Shown here: piece after piece, positions 43,503-53,859 of the stretch
Layout of the letters: the number at the start of each line of letters is the position of its first letter
Position numbering within the stretch: position 1 is the first letter of the stretch
From: an uncultured Porphyromonadaceae bacterium
GTDB taxonomy: Bacteria; Bacteroidota; Bacteroidia; Bacteroidales; Muribaculaceae
Direction: 5' to 3'
DNA: 54,665 bases
Assembly: GCA_947177685.1 (NCBI GenBank)
Contig: CAMWVE010000018.1
Location: 1 to 54,665 of the forward strand
Made by a program: the position numbers and the translations under genes
Notes under the pieces: model-generated
What the model was told of the DNA's origin: nothing
The model's input: the letters and a program-made list of their open reading frames with translations, nothing else
The model's database searches: none

Positions 43503-44063
43503 ATGACTGACCCCAAGACTTACCTTTCAGCCGCCGAGGAAAAAATGGAACTCGCCGTGGCATATCTCGACGAATCACTCGCCCATATCCGTGCCGGAAA
43601 AGCAAATCCCAAAATTCTTGACGGCATCCGTGTGAACTACTACGGCAGCATGGCTCCCATCTCTAACGTGGCTAACATTTCAGTTCCCGACGCCCGCACT
43701 ATCGCCATCACCCCGTGGGAAAAATCAATGTTCCGCGAAATCGAGAAAGCGATCATAAACTCCGAACTGGGCATCACTCCAGAAAACAATGGCGAAGTCA
43801 TCCGCCTCTGCATACCCCCGCTGACCGAGGATCGCCGCAAGCAGCTCGTAAAACAATCGAAAGCTGAGGCAGAGCAGGCAAAAGTTTCAGTGCGCAATGC
43901 ACGCCGCGATGCCATCGAAGGTCTGAAAAAAGCCATCAAGCTTGGCATGAGCGAGGATATTGAAAAGGATGCCGAGGCTCAGGCTCAGAAAATCCACGAT
44001 AAATATCTGAAGAAAATCGACGAGCTCTTCGCAATCAAAGAAAAAGAAATTCTCACAGTCTAA
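43503..44063 (+). CDS. frr: Ribosome recycling factor
   Basis: A 186-aa ribosome recycling factor, which with EF-G splits post-termination ribosomes. The family marks are [21 protein letters not shown] (about 28-48), [17 protein letters not shown] and the C-terminal helix with [14 protein letters not shown]. Length is standard. It follows pyrH closely; the 3' region then carries a 32-bp repeat array. Confidence 0.97.
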   Translation: MTDPKTYLSAAEEKMELAVAYLDESLAHIRAGKANPKILDGIRVNYYGSMAPISNVANISVPDARTIAITPWEKSMFREIEKAIINSELGITPENNGEVIRLCIPPLTEDRRKQLVKQSKAEAEQAKVSVRNARRDAIEGLKKAIKLGMSEDIEKDAEAQAQKIHDKYLKKIDELFAIKEKEILTV

Positions 44064-44084
44064 CAATAATCCGGGTTTGATAAG

Positions 44085-44162
44085 ACTCCGGACTTCATCA
44101 GTCCGGGGTCAGTCATACTCCGGGCTTCATCAATCCGGGGTTAACCATACTCCGGGCTTCAT
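44085..44162 (+). repeat. 32-bp tandem repeat after frr
   Basis: Two full 32-bp units (44085-44116, 44117-44148) and a 14-bp partial unit (44149-44162) start ACTCCGG and share CTTCATCA and TCCGGGGT. The first unit contains CCGGACT and AGTCCGG, a 7-bp stem around a 5-nt loop, so the array may also work as the frr terminator. The array begins 21 bp after the frr stop. Confidence 0.8.
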
Positions 44163-44174
44163 ACACTCACAGCC

Positions 44175-44951
44175 GTGCAAACCGTTCTTTTCACTTCAAC
44201 AATTTTCGGTCCCATCCACAGCCGCCGCCTCGGGACTTCGTTAGGCGTGAACCTCATGCCTGACGATGGCAAAGTATGCTCGTTTGACTGCCTCTACTGC
44301 GAGGCTGGGTTCAACGCTCAGGGTCGCGGCACAACCGGACTGCCGTCGCGCGAAAAAGTCCGTACCATGCTCCATGACAAACTCGCCGACATGAAACAAA
44401 AAGGTGAGCCGCTTGACGTCATCACCTTCTCAGGCAACGGCGAACCTACGCTCCACCCCGAGTTTGACCTGATTGTGGACGACACCATAGCCTTGCGCGA
44501 CAGCTTCTTCCCGGAAGTGAAAATCAGTGTTTTAAGCAATTCAACACGCTTAGGCAATCCGTCGGTGGTCGAAGCGTTGAAAAAAGTAGACAACAACATC
44601 CTCAAACTCGACTCGGCGCTCAACCCCACGGTGCGGATCATCGACCGACCCACATCGCCCGATTTCAGCGTGGAGAAAACCGTGGCTAACCTGAAGAAGT
44701 TTGATGGTGACTGCATCATTCAAACCATGTTCCTGCGCGGCGAATATGAGGGAAAAAGTTTCGACAATACAACTCCGGAGGAGGTCGATGCACTGATAGA
44801 ACTTTACAAACAAATTAAGCCGAAGGAGGTGATGATTTACTCCATCGACCGCAAGACTCCTGCCGAAACGCTTCAGAAGGTCAGTCATGAGGAACTGGAG
44901 CAGATTGCCGAACGGATCCGTAAGCACAATATTAAAGTACAAGTAGCCTGA
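44175..44951 (+). CDS. Radical SAM protein (COG0731/UPF0026-like)
   Basis: A 258-aa radical SAM protein. The [4Fe-4S] binding cysteines are Cys35, Cys39 and Cys42 in CSFDCLYCEAG, a CX3CX2C arrangement. The flanks FGPIHSRRLGTSLGVNLMP (about 11-29) and FSGNGEPTLHPEFD (about 86-99) match the COG0731 family. Members of that family modify tRNA or proteins, but no target can be inferred. The start is a GTG because no ATG in frame lies upstream between the repeats; it is the least certain start here. The stop codon is inside a further tandem duplication (44932-44988). Confidence 0.8.
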   Translation: MQTVLFTSTIFGPIHSRRLGTSLGVNLMPDDGKVCSFDCLYCEAGFNAQGRGTTGLPSREKVRTMLHDKLADMKQKGEPLDVITFSGNGEPTLHPEFDLIVDDTIALRDSFFPEVKISVLSNSTRLGNPSVVEALKKVDNNILKLDSALNPTVRIIDRPTSPDFSVEKTVANLKKFDGDCIIQTMFLRGEYEGKSFDNTTPEEVDALIELYKQIKPKEVMIYSIDRKTPAETLQKVSHEELEQIAERIRKHNIKVQVA

Positions 44952-44988
44952 TTAAGGTACTAGTCTGATTTAAGCACAAGTAGTCTGA
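44932..44988 (+). repeat. Three about 20-bp repeats spanning the radical SAM stop
   Basis: Units at 44932-44951 (20 bp), 44952-44968 (17 bp) and 44969-44988 (20 bp) share the TTAA, GTAC/GCAC, AGTAGYCTGA and final TGA words. The first unit is coding and ends in the TGA of the radical SAM gene. The copies fill the space before the next ATG (44990). Confidence 0.75.
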
Positions 44989-44989
44989 T

Positions 44990-45895
44990 ATGACAGCCAA
45001 ATTTCCCGCACCGCTTCAAAAAGGTGACCGCATAATGTTTGTTTCACCGGCAGGAATTCCCGTTCCTGACGAAGTTCATGCAGCAAAGAAAGTCCTTGAA
45101 GATGAAGGATTTGAAGTGATAATCTCACACCATGCGCTGGGGCAGAGCGGCTCCTACAGCGGCACTGCCGAGCAGCGCTTCAGCGACCTTGCCGATGCTT
45201 TCGAAGATCCGCTGACCCGTGCCATCATCTGCACTCGTGGCGGCTACGGCGTGGTGCATCTGATGGATCGCCTGAACCGGCTCCCCATCGAGGACGACCC
45301 CAAATGGGTGGTGGGATTCAGCGATATTTCGGCTTTGCACGCCCTGATGGCATCGAAAGGAATAGCCTCGGTGCATGCTTCAATGGCAAAGCAGATCATG
45401 CTCGGACCGGATGACCCCGATAATGCGGCGCTACTGTCGATTCTGCGTGGCGGCAAACCGAATTTCACCTTCCCGTCAAGCGCCTACGACCATCCGGGAA
45501 CAGCTGAAGGGAAGCTCTACGGTGGCAATCTCGCCGTGCTTGCACAGCTTATCGGCACACCCTACGACATCCTCAAAAAAGACACCATTCTGTTCATTGA
45601 AGATGTCAGCGAGCCAATCTACAAAATTGAGCGCATGCTCTATCAGCTTAAGCTCAATGGAGTGCTCCCCAATCTTAATGGCTTGATTGTGGGGCAGTTC
45701 ACCGATTACAAAGCCGACCGCAACTACTCATCGATGGAAAAAATGATTTCTGACATGGTCAATGGCTACAACTATCCTATCGCCTTCAATGCTCCCATAG
45801 GGCATGTCAGCCACAACATACCCGTCATAGAGGGGGCGCGCGTAACCCTTAAAGTCACCACAACTGACAATAACCACCTTATCTACTGGCAATAG
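44990..45895 (+). CDS. ldcA: LD-carboxypeptidase (peptidase S66)
   Basis: A 301-aa murein tetrapeptide carboxypeptidase removing the terminal D-Ala from L,D-tetrapeptides in peptidoglycan recycling. The S66 Ser-Glu-His triad can be placed: Ser in VGFSDISAL (about residue 107), Glu in LFIEDVSEPIYKIERML (about 203-207) and His in APIGHVSHNIP (about 269). No signal peptide is seen, so it acts in the cytoplasm. It starts one base after the repeat array, and a strong terminator follows. Confidence 0.9.
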   Translation: MTAKFPAPLQKGDRIMFVSPAGIPVPDEVHAAKKVLEDEGFEVIISHHALGQSGSYSGTAEQRFSDLADAFEDPLTRAIICTRGGYGVVHLMDRLNRLPIEDDPKWVVGFSDISALHALMASKGIASVHASMAKQIMLGPDDPDNAALLSILRGGKPNFTFPSSAYDHPGTAEGKLYGGNLAVLAQLIGTPYDILKKDTILFIEDVSEPIYKIERMLYQLKLNGVLPNLNGLIVGQFTDYKADRNYSSMEKMISDMVNGYNYPIAFNAPIGHVSHNIPVIEGARVTLKVTTTDNNHLIYWQ

Positions 45896-45919
45896 CCAAA
45901 TCAGGTAACACTTTTCCGG

Positions 45920-45953
45920 CGGACGATCCATGTTTTTTTGCATGGAGCGTCCG
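45920..45953 (+). terminator. Terminator after ldcA
   Basis: CGGACGATCCATG (45920-45932) pairs with 45941-45953 over 13 positions with one mismatch, across an 8-nt T-rich loop, and a T-rich tract follows. Confidence 0.75.
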
Positions 45954-46089
45954 TTGTGTTGCACAGCCATATATCAGACCATCAACATTTGTTGAGAATT
46001 GACCCTCCGCGGAGTAGATTCCCGGGGTGAGTCAATGAAGTTACGTTCATATTTTGTAATTTTACATGGTCTAATCAGACACCATAATT

Positions 46090-46848
46090 ATGCATGATAA
46101 AACTGACGTATTCTTCATTCCTGAAAATAAGGTAATACTCCCCGAAGAACTTGACTACTCCCGAACGGATGAATACATCCGCGCGGCTGAAGCTTTCTCC
46201 CGCTCTACCTATCAGAGCGTATATATCATTGACTATTTCAGGCAGAACTTCCTGTATGTGTCGCCAAATCCTATGTTTCTGTGCGGATTATCGCCAGAGC
46301 AGATGATGGAGTTAGGCTACGGTTTCTATTTTGAATATGTGCCTGACGAGGAACAGTCGTTGCTGCTCGACATCAACCGAGCCGGATTCGCTTTTCTCAA
46401 CACCATCGAGGAGAACCGGAGGAAAGACTGGTATATCCAGTATGATTTCCACATCCTCAACCAAGGGCATCCCATTCTTGTAAACCATAAGCTGACGCCG
46501 CTTGCCCTCACCTCCGACGGTCGTATCTGGCTCGCCCTGTGTGTTGTGTCGGCATCGAACCACACCACACCCGGTCATATTGAGATGCGCCGTATAGGTT
46601 CATCTGACTTCTTTGAGTATAACCGCATCACACGTCGCTGGGACAAACGGAGCATACCCACGCTCACCGATGGCGAAAAATCTGTTATCACCCTTTCCAT
46701 TCAAGGCTTCACAATGCTGGAAATAGCCGACAAGATGTGTCTTTCGCCCGACACCATCAAGAAATATCGGAAACAGATTTTTGAAAAACTTGGCGTCCGC
46801 AACATTTCGGAAGCAATCATTGCAGCTGCAAACAACAAGTTATTATGA
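46090..46848 (+). CDS. LuxR-type transcriptional regulator with PAS-like N-terminus
   Basis: A 252-aa regulator. The N-terminal about 150 residues resemble a PAS-like sensor (YIIDYFRQNFLYVSPNPMFLCG, by position about 45-66). The C-terminal LuxR helix-turn-helix is complete: LTDGEKSVITLSIQGFTMLEIADKMCLSPDTIKKYRKQIFEKLGV (by position about 190-236). It has no phosphoacceptor receiver domain, so the sensor is presumably ligand- or redox-responsive. It lies 112 bp upstream of the outer-membrane barrel gene in the same direction and may regulate it; that is inference. Confidence 0.82.
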   Translation: MHDKTDVFFIPENKVILPEELDYSRTDEYIRAAEAFSRSTYQSVYIIDYFRQNFLYVSPNPMFLCGLSPEQMMELGYGFYFEYVPDEEQSLLLDINRAGFAFLNTIEENRRKDWYIQYDFHILNQGHPILVNHKLTPLALTSDGRIWLALCVVSASNHTTPGHIEMRRIGSSDFFEYNRITRRWDKRSIPTLTDGEKSVITLSIQGFTMLEIADKMCLSPDTIKKYRKQIFEKLGVRNISEAIIAAANNKLL

Positions 46849-46927
46849 AGTAGAGCCCTCTAACCTCATAACTATGACTTCCATAAAAAATACACTTTTG
46901 GGTATGGCACAATCTATTTCGCTGAAG

Positions 46928-46935
46928 TAATTTTG
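46928..46935 (+). promoter_or_regulatory. Candidate -7 box for the outer-membrane barrel gene
   Basis: TAATTTTG fits TAnnTTTG, 25 bp upstream of the ATG at 46961. TTTG at 46897-46900 is 27 nt away, so a standard -33 box is not seen. An activator such as the adjacent LuxR protein could compensate. Confidence 0.45.
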
Positions 46936-46960
46936 CATCGTAAAACAAAACACCAAAATT

Positions 46961-49039
46961 ATGAAACCAGCATTGACACTAATTTGCGCATTAATAGCAA
47001 CAGGAACCGTTTATGCAGAGTCAGAGCTTGCCGACACCACCTCAGTCCGTCAACTGGATGAAATTGTTGTAGAAGCTCCAAAAGTTATCCGAAAGGCTGA
47101 CATGGATGTGTATCACCCATCGCAAAGCGCGGTTGACAATGCCAAGAACGGCGTTCAGCTGCTTGCCAACCTTATGATACCTGCCATATCGGTCAGCGAG
47201 GCACTCGGCACCATCACATCTGCCGGACAAGAGGTGCAGGTGAGAATAAACGGGCGCCAGTCCTCGGTGGAACAGGTGCGAAATCTGCTGCCATCAACCA
47301 TAAAGCGTGTGGAATGGATTGAATCGCCCGGACTCAGATATAACGGCGCTGGCAAAGTCCTCAATTTCATAGTGATAAATCCCACGGTAGGCGGCTCACT
47401 GATGGTCAACACCATGCAGGCATTGACCACTACATTCGGCAATTATAATACCAACGCCAAATTCAACTTCGGCAGGTCACAATTTGAAATCGGCGGCAGA
47501 TACAAACTCACCGAAAACCTGAAAGTGCATCGTGACTATACCGAAACATTGACTTACCCTGACGGACACACCACCACGCGCGAGGAGATTGCACGAGGCG
47601 GACACTCTGACAATTCAATGGGCAGCTTCTGGACATCATACAACTACATAAAGCCTGACACCACGGTGATTGTAGTGGAATTCAACGGCTTTTTCAAACC
47701 CACAAACGAGATGGAGTATCTTGGCATAATGAGGTCCGGCGCCAACCAAAGCGACCGATTGCTCACCGACATCCACGGCGACAAGGGGTTCACCCCATCC
47801 CTCTCAGCCTACTGGGAGCAGCATCTTGCCGGTAATCAGACAGTTGTGGTCGATTTCAAGAGTCAGTTCCTGACGGGTCGCACATTCTCGGACTATATCG
47901 AACTGGACGCTGAAACATTGGACTATCTGCACGATATTCACACCAGTATCAAGGACCGCAACCAGCTCTATGCCATCGAGGCTGACTATATCAAGAACTG
48001 GAACAACTCGCGACTGACCGCCGGTGCATCGTACAATGCCAACCGCAATCGCTCCACCTACGAGAATCTCGGCGGTGAGGTTTTCCATCAGCGTCAGGAC
48101 AAGGTTTATCTGTTCGCGGAATATTTCCGGCGTATCAACAAATTTGCGATAACTGCCGGAATAGGTGCGCAATACACCAATTTCCTTTTCCGCGAAACAA
48201 ATCTGGGCAGCCACTCATGGAACATCCGTCCGCAGGCAACGCTGAACTACACCATCAGTCAGAAGCACTCACTTCGCCTGAACTTTGTCACTTGGCAGTC
48301 GACACCCTCGCTGTCAGAGACCAACCCCACCCCTCAACAGATCGACGGAATACAGTGGCGCATTGGCAATCCTGACCTCAAGACGTCAAACAGCTACATG
48401 CTCACCCTCAGCTACAACTTTCAGGTTCCACGGGTCTATGGCACCTTCGGAATCAGGGCTTACACATCGCCCGACGCGATTACACCTCTGTTTGAATGGC
48501 AGGGCGACCGACTGGTCAACACCTACGAGAACAGCCGCGGACTCAAGAACCTGTCGCTGTTCATCGCCCCGCAGATCGAGATTATTCCCAAATGGCTTGT
48601 CATCAGCGGCTACATGGACTGGAGAACCGAGCGCATGAAAGGTAAAGGCTACAGCTTAGGCAACTCCGACTGGTATGGCTACGCCACTCTGCGTCTGCAA
48701 CACTGGGGATTCACCCTCACTGCGCAATACATGAGGGCGCAACGCAACCTCTGGGGTGAAAACATCTCATGGGGTGAGGACATGAATATCATTGATCTTA
48801 AATACAACTGGAAATCGTGGGGTTTCACTGCCGGTTGTCTGATGCCTTTCGGAAAATATGACCAAGGCTCGGTAAACAAGAGCAAATGGAACACCAGTGA
48901 ACAGCACATGCGCCTCAATTTCCGCTTGCCCTACATAGGCATCAACTACAATCTGCAGTGGGGACATCAGAAGCGGAAAGCTAACAAACTGATTAACGTA
49001 GGCGGCAACGTCGACCAGTCCACCGCCGGCGGAAGATAA
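46961..49039 (+). CDS. Outer-membrane beta-barrel (TonB-receptor-like)
   Basis: A 692-aa outer-membrane protein. After a signal peptide (1-19) comes a plug-like region (about 26-140), recognised by LDEIVVEAPKVIRKADMDVYHPS (by position) and QVRINGRQ. A barrel of many aromatic-rich strands runs to residue about 670. The end (GGNVDQSTAGGR) lacks the terminal aromatic residue common in barrels. It fits the 'outer membrane protein beta-barrel' family of Bacteroidota, related to TonB-dependent receptors. The substrate is unknown. No SusD partner is adjacent, so it is not a classic SusCD pair. The upstream LuxR gene may regulate it. Confidence 0.78.
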   Translation: MKPALTLICALIATGTVYAESELADTTSVRQLDEIVVEAPKVIRKADMDVYHPSQSAVDNAKNGVQLLANLMIPAISVSEALGTITSAGQEVQVRINGRQSSVEQVRNLLPSTIKRVEWIESPGLRYNGAGKVLNFIVINPTVGGSLMVNTMQALTTTFGNYNTNAKFNFGRSQFEIGGRYKLTENLKVHRDYTETLTYPDGHTTTREEIARGGHSDNSMGSFWTSYNYIKPDTTVIVVEFNGFFKPTNEMEYLGIMRSGANQSDRLLTDIHGDKGFTPSLSAYWEQHLAGNQTVVVDFKSQFLTGRTFSDYIELDAETLDYLHDIHTSIKDRNQLYAIEADYIKNWNNSRLTAGASYNANRNRSTYENLGGEVFHQRQDKVYLFAEYFRRINKFAITAGIGAQYTNFLFRETNLGSHSWNIRPQATLNYTISQKHSLRLNFVTWQSTPSLSETNPTPQQIDGIQWRIGNPDLKTSNSYMLTLSYNFQVPRVYGTFGIRAYTSPDAITPLFEWQGDRLVNTYENSRGLKNLSLFIAPQIEIIPKWLVISGYMDWRTERMKGKGYSLGNSDWYGYATLRLQHWGFTLTAQYMRAQRNLWGENISWGEDMNIIDLKYNWKSWGFTAGCLMPFGKYDQGSVNKSKWNTSEQHMRLNFRLPYIGINYNLQWGHQKRKANKLINVGGNVDQSTAGGR

Positions 49040-49144
49040 AGGAGTTTTTTCAAAACTCTAAAAATTCAAGACAGCGACACAGAGATCCCGTTTCTCAATA
49101 TTCGTTAACGTCGGGTTCTGAAAATGTGTCATTTATCATGCAGG

Positions 49145-49180
49145 AAAGGAGCTCTCCGCAGTGATGCGGGGAGCTCCTTT
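49145..49180. terminator. Bidirectional terminator, barrel gene and DUF805
   Basis: A 16-bp stem, AAAGGAGCTCTCCGCA (49145-49160) with its partner at 49165-49180 (one G-U), encloses a GTGA loop. A/T runs at both ends suit termination on either strand, as needed for the convergent barrel and DUF805 genes. Confidence 0.85.
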
Positions 49181-49188
49181 ATTCTGTA

Positions 49189-49225
49189 AGAGCCTGCTCC
49201 ATAAATTAATACGGCTACAGGCTCT
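49189..49225. other. Second inverted repeat near the DUF805 3' end
   Basis: AGAGCCTG (49189-49196) and CAGGCTCT (49218-49225) form an 8-bp stem around a 21-nt loop, between the terminator and the stop of the DUF805 gene. It may be an additional terminator for the minus strand. Confidence 0.5.
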
Positions 49226-49237
49226 GTGACGGTATTA

Positions 49238-49702
49238 TCAATTGATGGGTTCCAGATTGGGAACAGGACCGTATTCGTTTTCAACGGGGTCACTGTCCTT
49301 AATTTCCCATACCAGAAGGATGATAGGACCTACGCAACAGAGAAAGTTCAGGAAATACCACCATCCGCTTTTGCCTATGTCGTGCATACGGCGCACAAAC
49401 AGACCCAGCTGCGGAAGCAATAATGCAAGAACAATCAAGTAATAGATTATCTGCGGAACAATGTATAAGTCACTTCCCATGCCTTCCATAAACCCGGCTA
49501 TGAAGGCGAACGGAGAACCTATAATGAAAATAAAGAGCTGGAACCACCAGTACTCTGAGCGCGATGCGCGACCTTCAAAGTTGCAGTAGTTGGATAAACC
49601 GCGGGAGATAGCTTCACCGAATGAAACCTGACGCTGATAATACTGCGGTTCCTGATTGTAGGGCTGCCCGTAGGGTGGAATTTGATTGTAATCTTGATAC
49701 AT
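49238..49702 (-). CDS. DUF805 family inner-membrane protein, second copy
   Basis: A 154-aa protein with the same two signatures as the gene at 310-804: GRASRSEYWW (about 46-55) and RRMHDIGKSGWWY (about 107-119). It has a Gln/Tyr/Pro-rich N-terminus (YNQIPPYGQPYNQEPQYYQ, by position 4-22) absent from the other copy. Three to four hydrophobic segments follow. It starts 8 bp after pyrG and is likely co-transcribed with it. The function of the family is not known. Confidence 0.85.
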   Translation of the reverse strand: MYQDYNQIPPYGQPYNQEPQYYQRQVSFGEAISRGLSNYCNFEGRASRSEYWWFQLFIFIIGSPFAFIAGFMEGMGSDLYIVPQIIYYLIVLALLLPQLGLFVRRMHDIGKSGWWYFLNFLCCVGPIILLVWEIKDSDPVENEYGPVPNLEPIN

Positions 49703-49710
49703 AATTTTGA

Positions 49711-52766
<3,056 letters not shown>

Positions 52767-52797
52767 AATGGATAAAAAAATATGTTCTTATGGAATA

Positions 52798-52805
52798 CAA
52801 AGGTA
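52798..52805 (-). promoter_or_regulatory. Candidate -7 box for the purF-like-pyrG operon
   Basis: TACCTTTG on the minus strand, 31 bp upstream of the ATG at 52766, fits TAnnTTTG. No TTG box at 19-21 nt is seen. Confidence 0.5.
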
Positions 52806-52870
52806 ATCAATTTTCCGGATAATTTTTTAGATTTTTTGAAGAATTTGAAAAATAGTTGGGAGTTTTGAGA

Positions 52871-53022
52871 CTTATGGGGCTTATGGGACTAATGGGGCTT
52901 ATTAGTCTCATTAGTCTTATTGGTCCCATTAGTCCCATTAGTCTCATTAGTCTTATTAGTCTCATTGGTCCCATTGGTCTTATTGGTCCCATTGGTCCCA
53001 TTAGTCTTATAGGTCTAATGGG
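52871..53022. repeat. 9-bp tandem array with internal inversion, array 2
   Basis: Seventeen units (152 bp; sixteen of 9 bp and one of 8 bp) are in phase. The first units (CTTATGGGG, CTTATGGGA, CTAATGGGG) read in the opposite sense to the following ones (TCTCATTAG, TCTTATTGG, TCCCATTAG, TCCCATTGG), and the last unit TCTAATGGG flips again. The unit is the same as in the array at 25846-25931. It fills most of the 318-bp gap 52767-53084, together with the -7 box at 52798 and a terminator hairpin at 53030-53060. No coding region is seen in that gap. Confidence 0.95.
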
Positions 53023-53029
53023 TAAAGAA

Positions 53030-53060
53030 AAGGAGTCGCACCGCCATGGTGCGACTCCTT
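53030..53060 (-). terminator. Terminator of the sdh/frd operon
   Basis: AAGGAGTCGCACC (53030-53042) and its exact complement (53048-53060) form a 13-bp stem with a 5-nt loop. On the minus strand a T-rich tract follows, so it ends the operon after sdhB/frdB. Confidence 0.85.
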
Positions 53061-53084
53061 GTTATCATTGATTGTTAGCGTAGA

Positions 53085-53840
53085 TTATTCGGCAATTTTT
53101 GCTTTGAGGAACTCGCGGTTCAGGCGAGCGATGTTGCTGAGCGAAATGTTTTTGGGACATTCAGCGGCGCAAGCACCGGTGTTGGTACAGTTACCGAAGC
53201 CGAGTTCATCCATTTTGGCAACCATGGCGCGGGCACGACGAGCGCGTTCCACCTGACCCTGAGGCAGCAGTGCGAACTGGCTTACCTTAGCTGATACGAA
53301 AAGCATTGCCGAGCCGTTTTTGCAAGCTGCAACACAGGCACCGCAACCGATGCAGGTTGCTGAGTCCATAGCCTCGTCAGCGACTTCCTTGCTGATGGGG
53401 GTTGCGTTGGCATCGGGAGCACCGCCGCAGTTGAACGAAACATAACCGCCAGCCTGCTGGATTTTATCGAACGCGTTACGGTCAACCATAAGGTCGCGGA
53501 TAACGGGGAAAGCGGCTGAACGCCAAGGTTCGATGGTGATGGTGTCCTCGTTTTTGAACTTACGCATGTGGAGCTGACAGGTGGTGATGCCCTGCACGGG
53601 ACCGTGGGGGTGACCGTTGATGTAAAGTGAGCACATGCCGCAGATGCCTTCGCGGCAGTCGCTATCGAAAACTACGGGTTCCTCACCCTTTTCCACGAGC
53701 TGCTGATTGAGCATGTCGAGCATTTCAAGGAACGAAGTGCCGGTCGAAACGTTTTCAACGCGGTAGTTCTGGAAAGAGCCCTTTTCTTTAGGACCACGCT
53801 GACGCCAGATTTTGAGATTTACGTTTATATTATTTTCCAT
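53085..53840 (-). CDS. frdB: Fumarate reductase / succinate dehydrogenase iron-sulfur subunit
   Basis: A 251-aa iron-sulfur subunit of the Bacteroidota fumarate reductase/succinate dehydrogenase (B-type, menaquinone-linked). Cysteines for three clusters are visible: the [2Fe-2S] set in [16 protein letters not shown] (about 61-76) with a later Cys, the [4Fe-4S] set [11 protein letters not shown] (about 148-158), and the [3Fe-4S]-type [12 protein letters not shown] (about 210-221). It is 19 bp downstream of the flavoprotein subunit. In gut Bacteroidales this complex usually works as fumarate reductase in energy metabolism; direction cannot be read from sequence. Confidence 0.93.
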   Translation of the reverse strand: MENNINVNLKIWRQRGPKEKGSFQNYRVENVSTGTSFLEMLDMLNQQLVEKGEEPVVFDSDCREGICGMCSLYINGHPHGPVQGITTCQLHMRKFKNEDTITIEPWRSAAFPVIRDLMVDRNAFDKIQQAGGYVSFNCGGAPDANATPISKEVADEAMDSATCIGCGACVAACKNGSAMLFVSAKVSQFALLPQGQVERARRARAMVAKMDELGFGNCTNTGACAAECPKNISLSNIARLNREFLKAKIAE

Positions 53841-53859
53841 TGTGGTAATACTCTAAAGA

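Noticed and set aside
44064-44162. Possible CRISPR array after frr
   Set aside because: The units are directly adjacent without unique spacers, so this is a tandem repeat.
52807-53071. Repetitive reading frames on both strands (GPMGPIRL- and LMGLMGLI-type peptides)
   Set aside because: The array unit is a multiple of three, which keeps frames open on both strands without selection; no plausible start or promoter.
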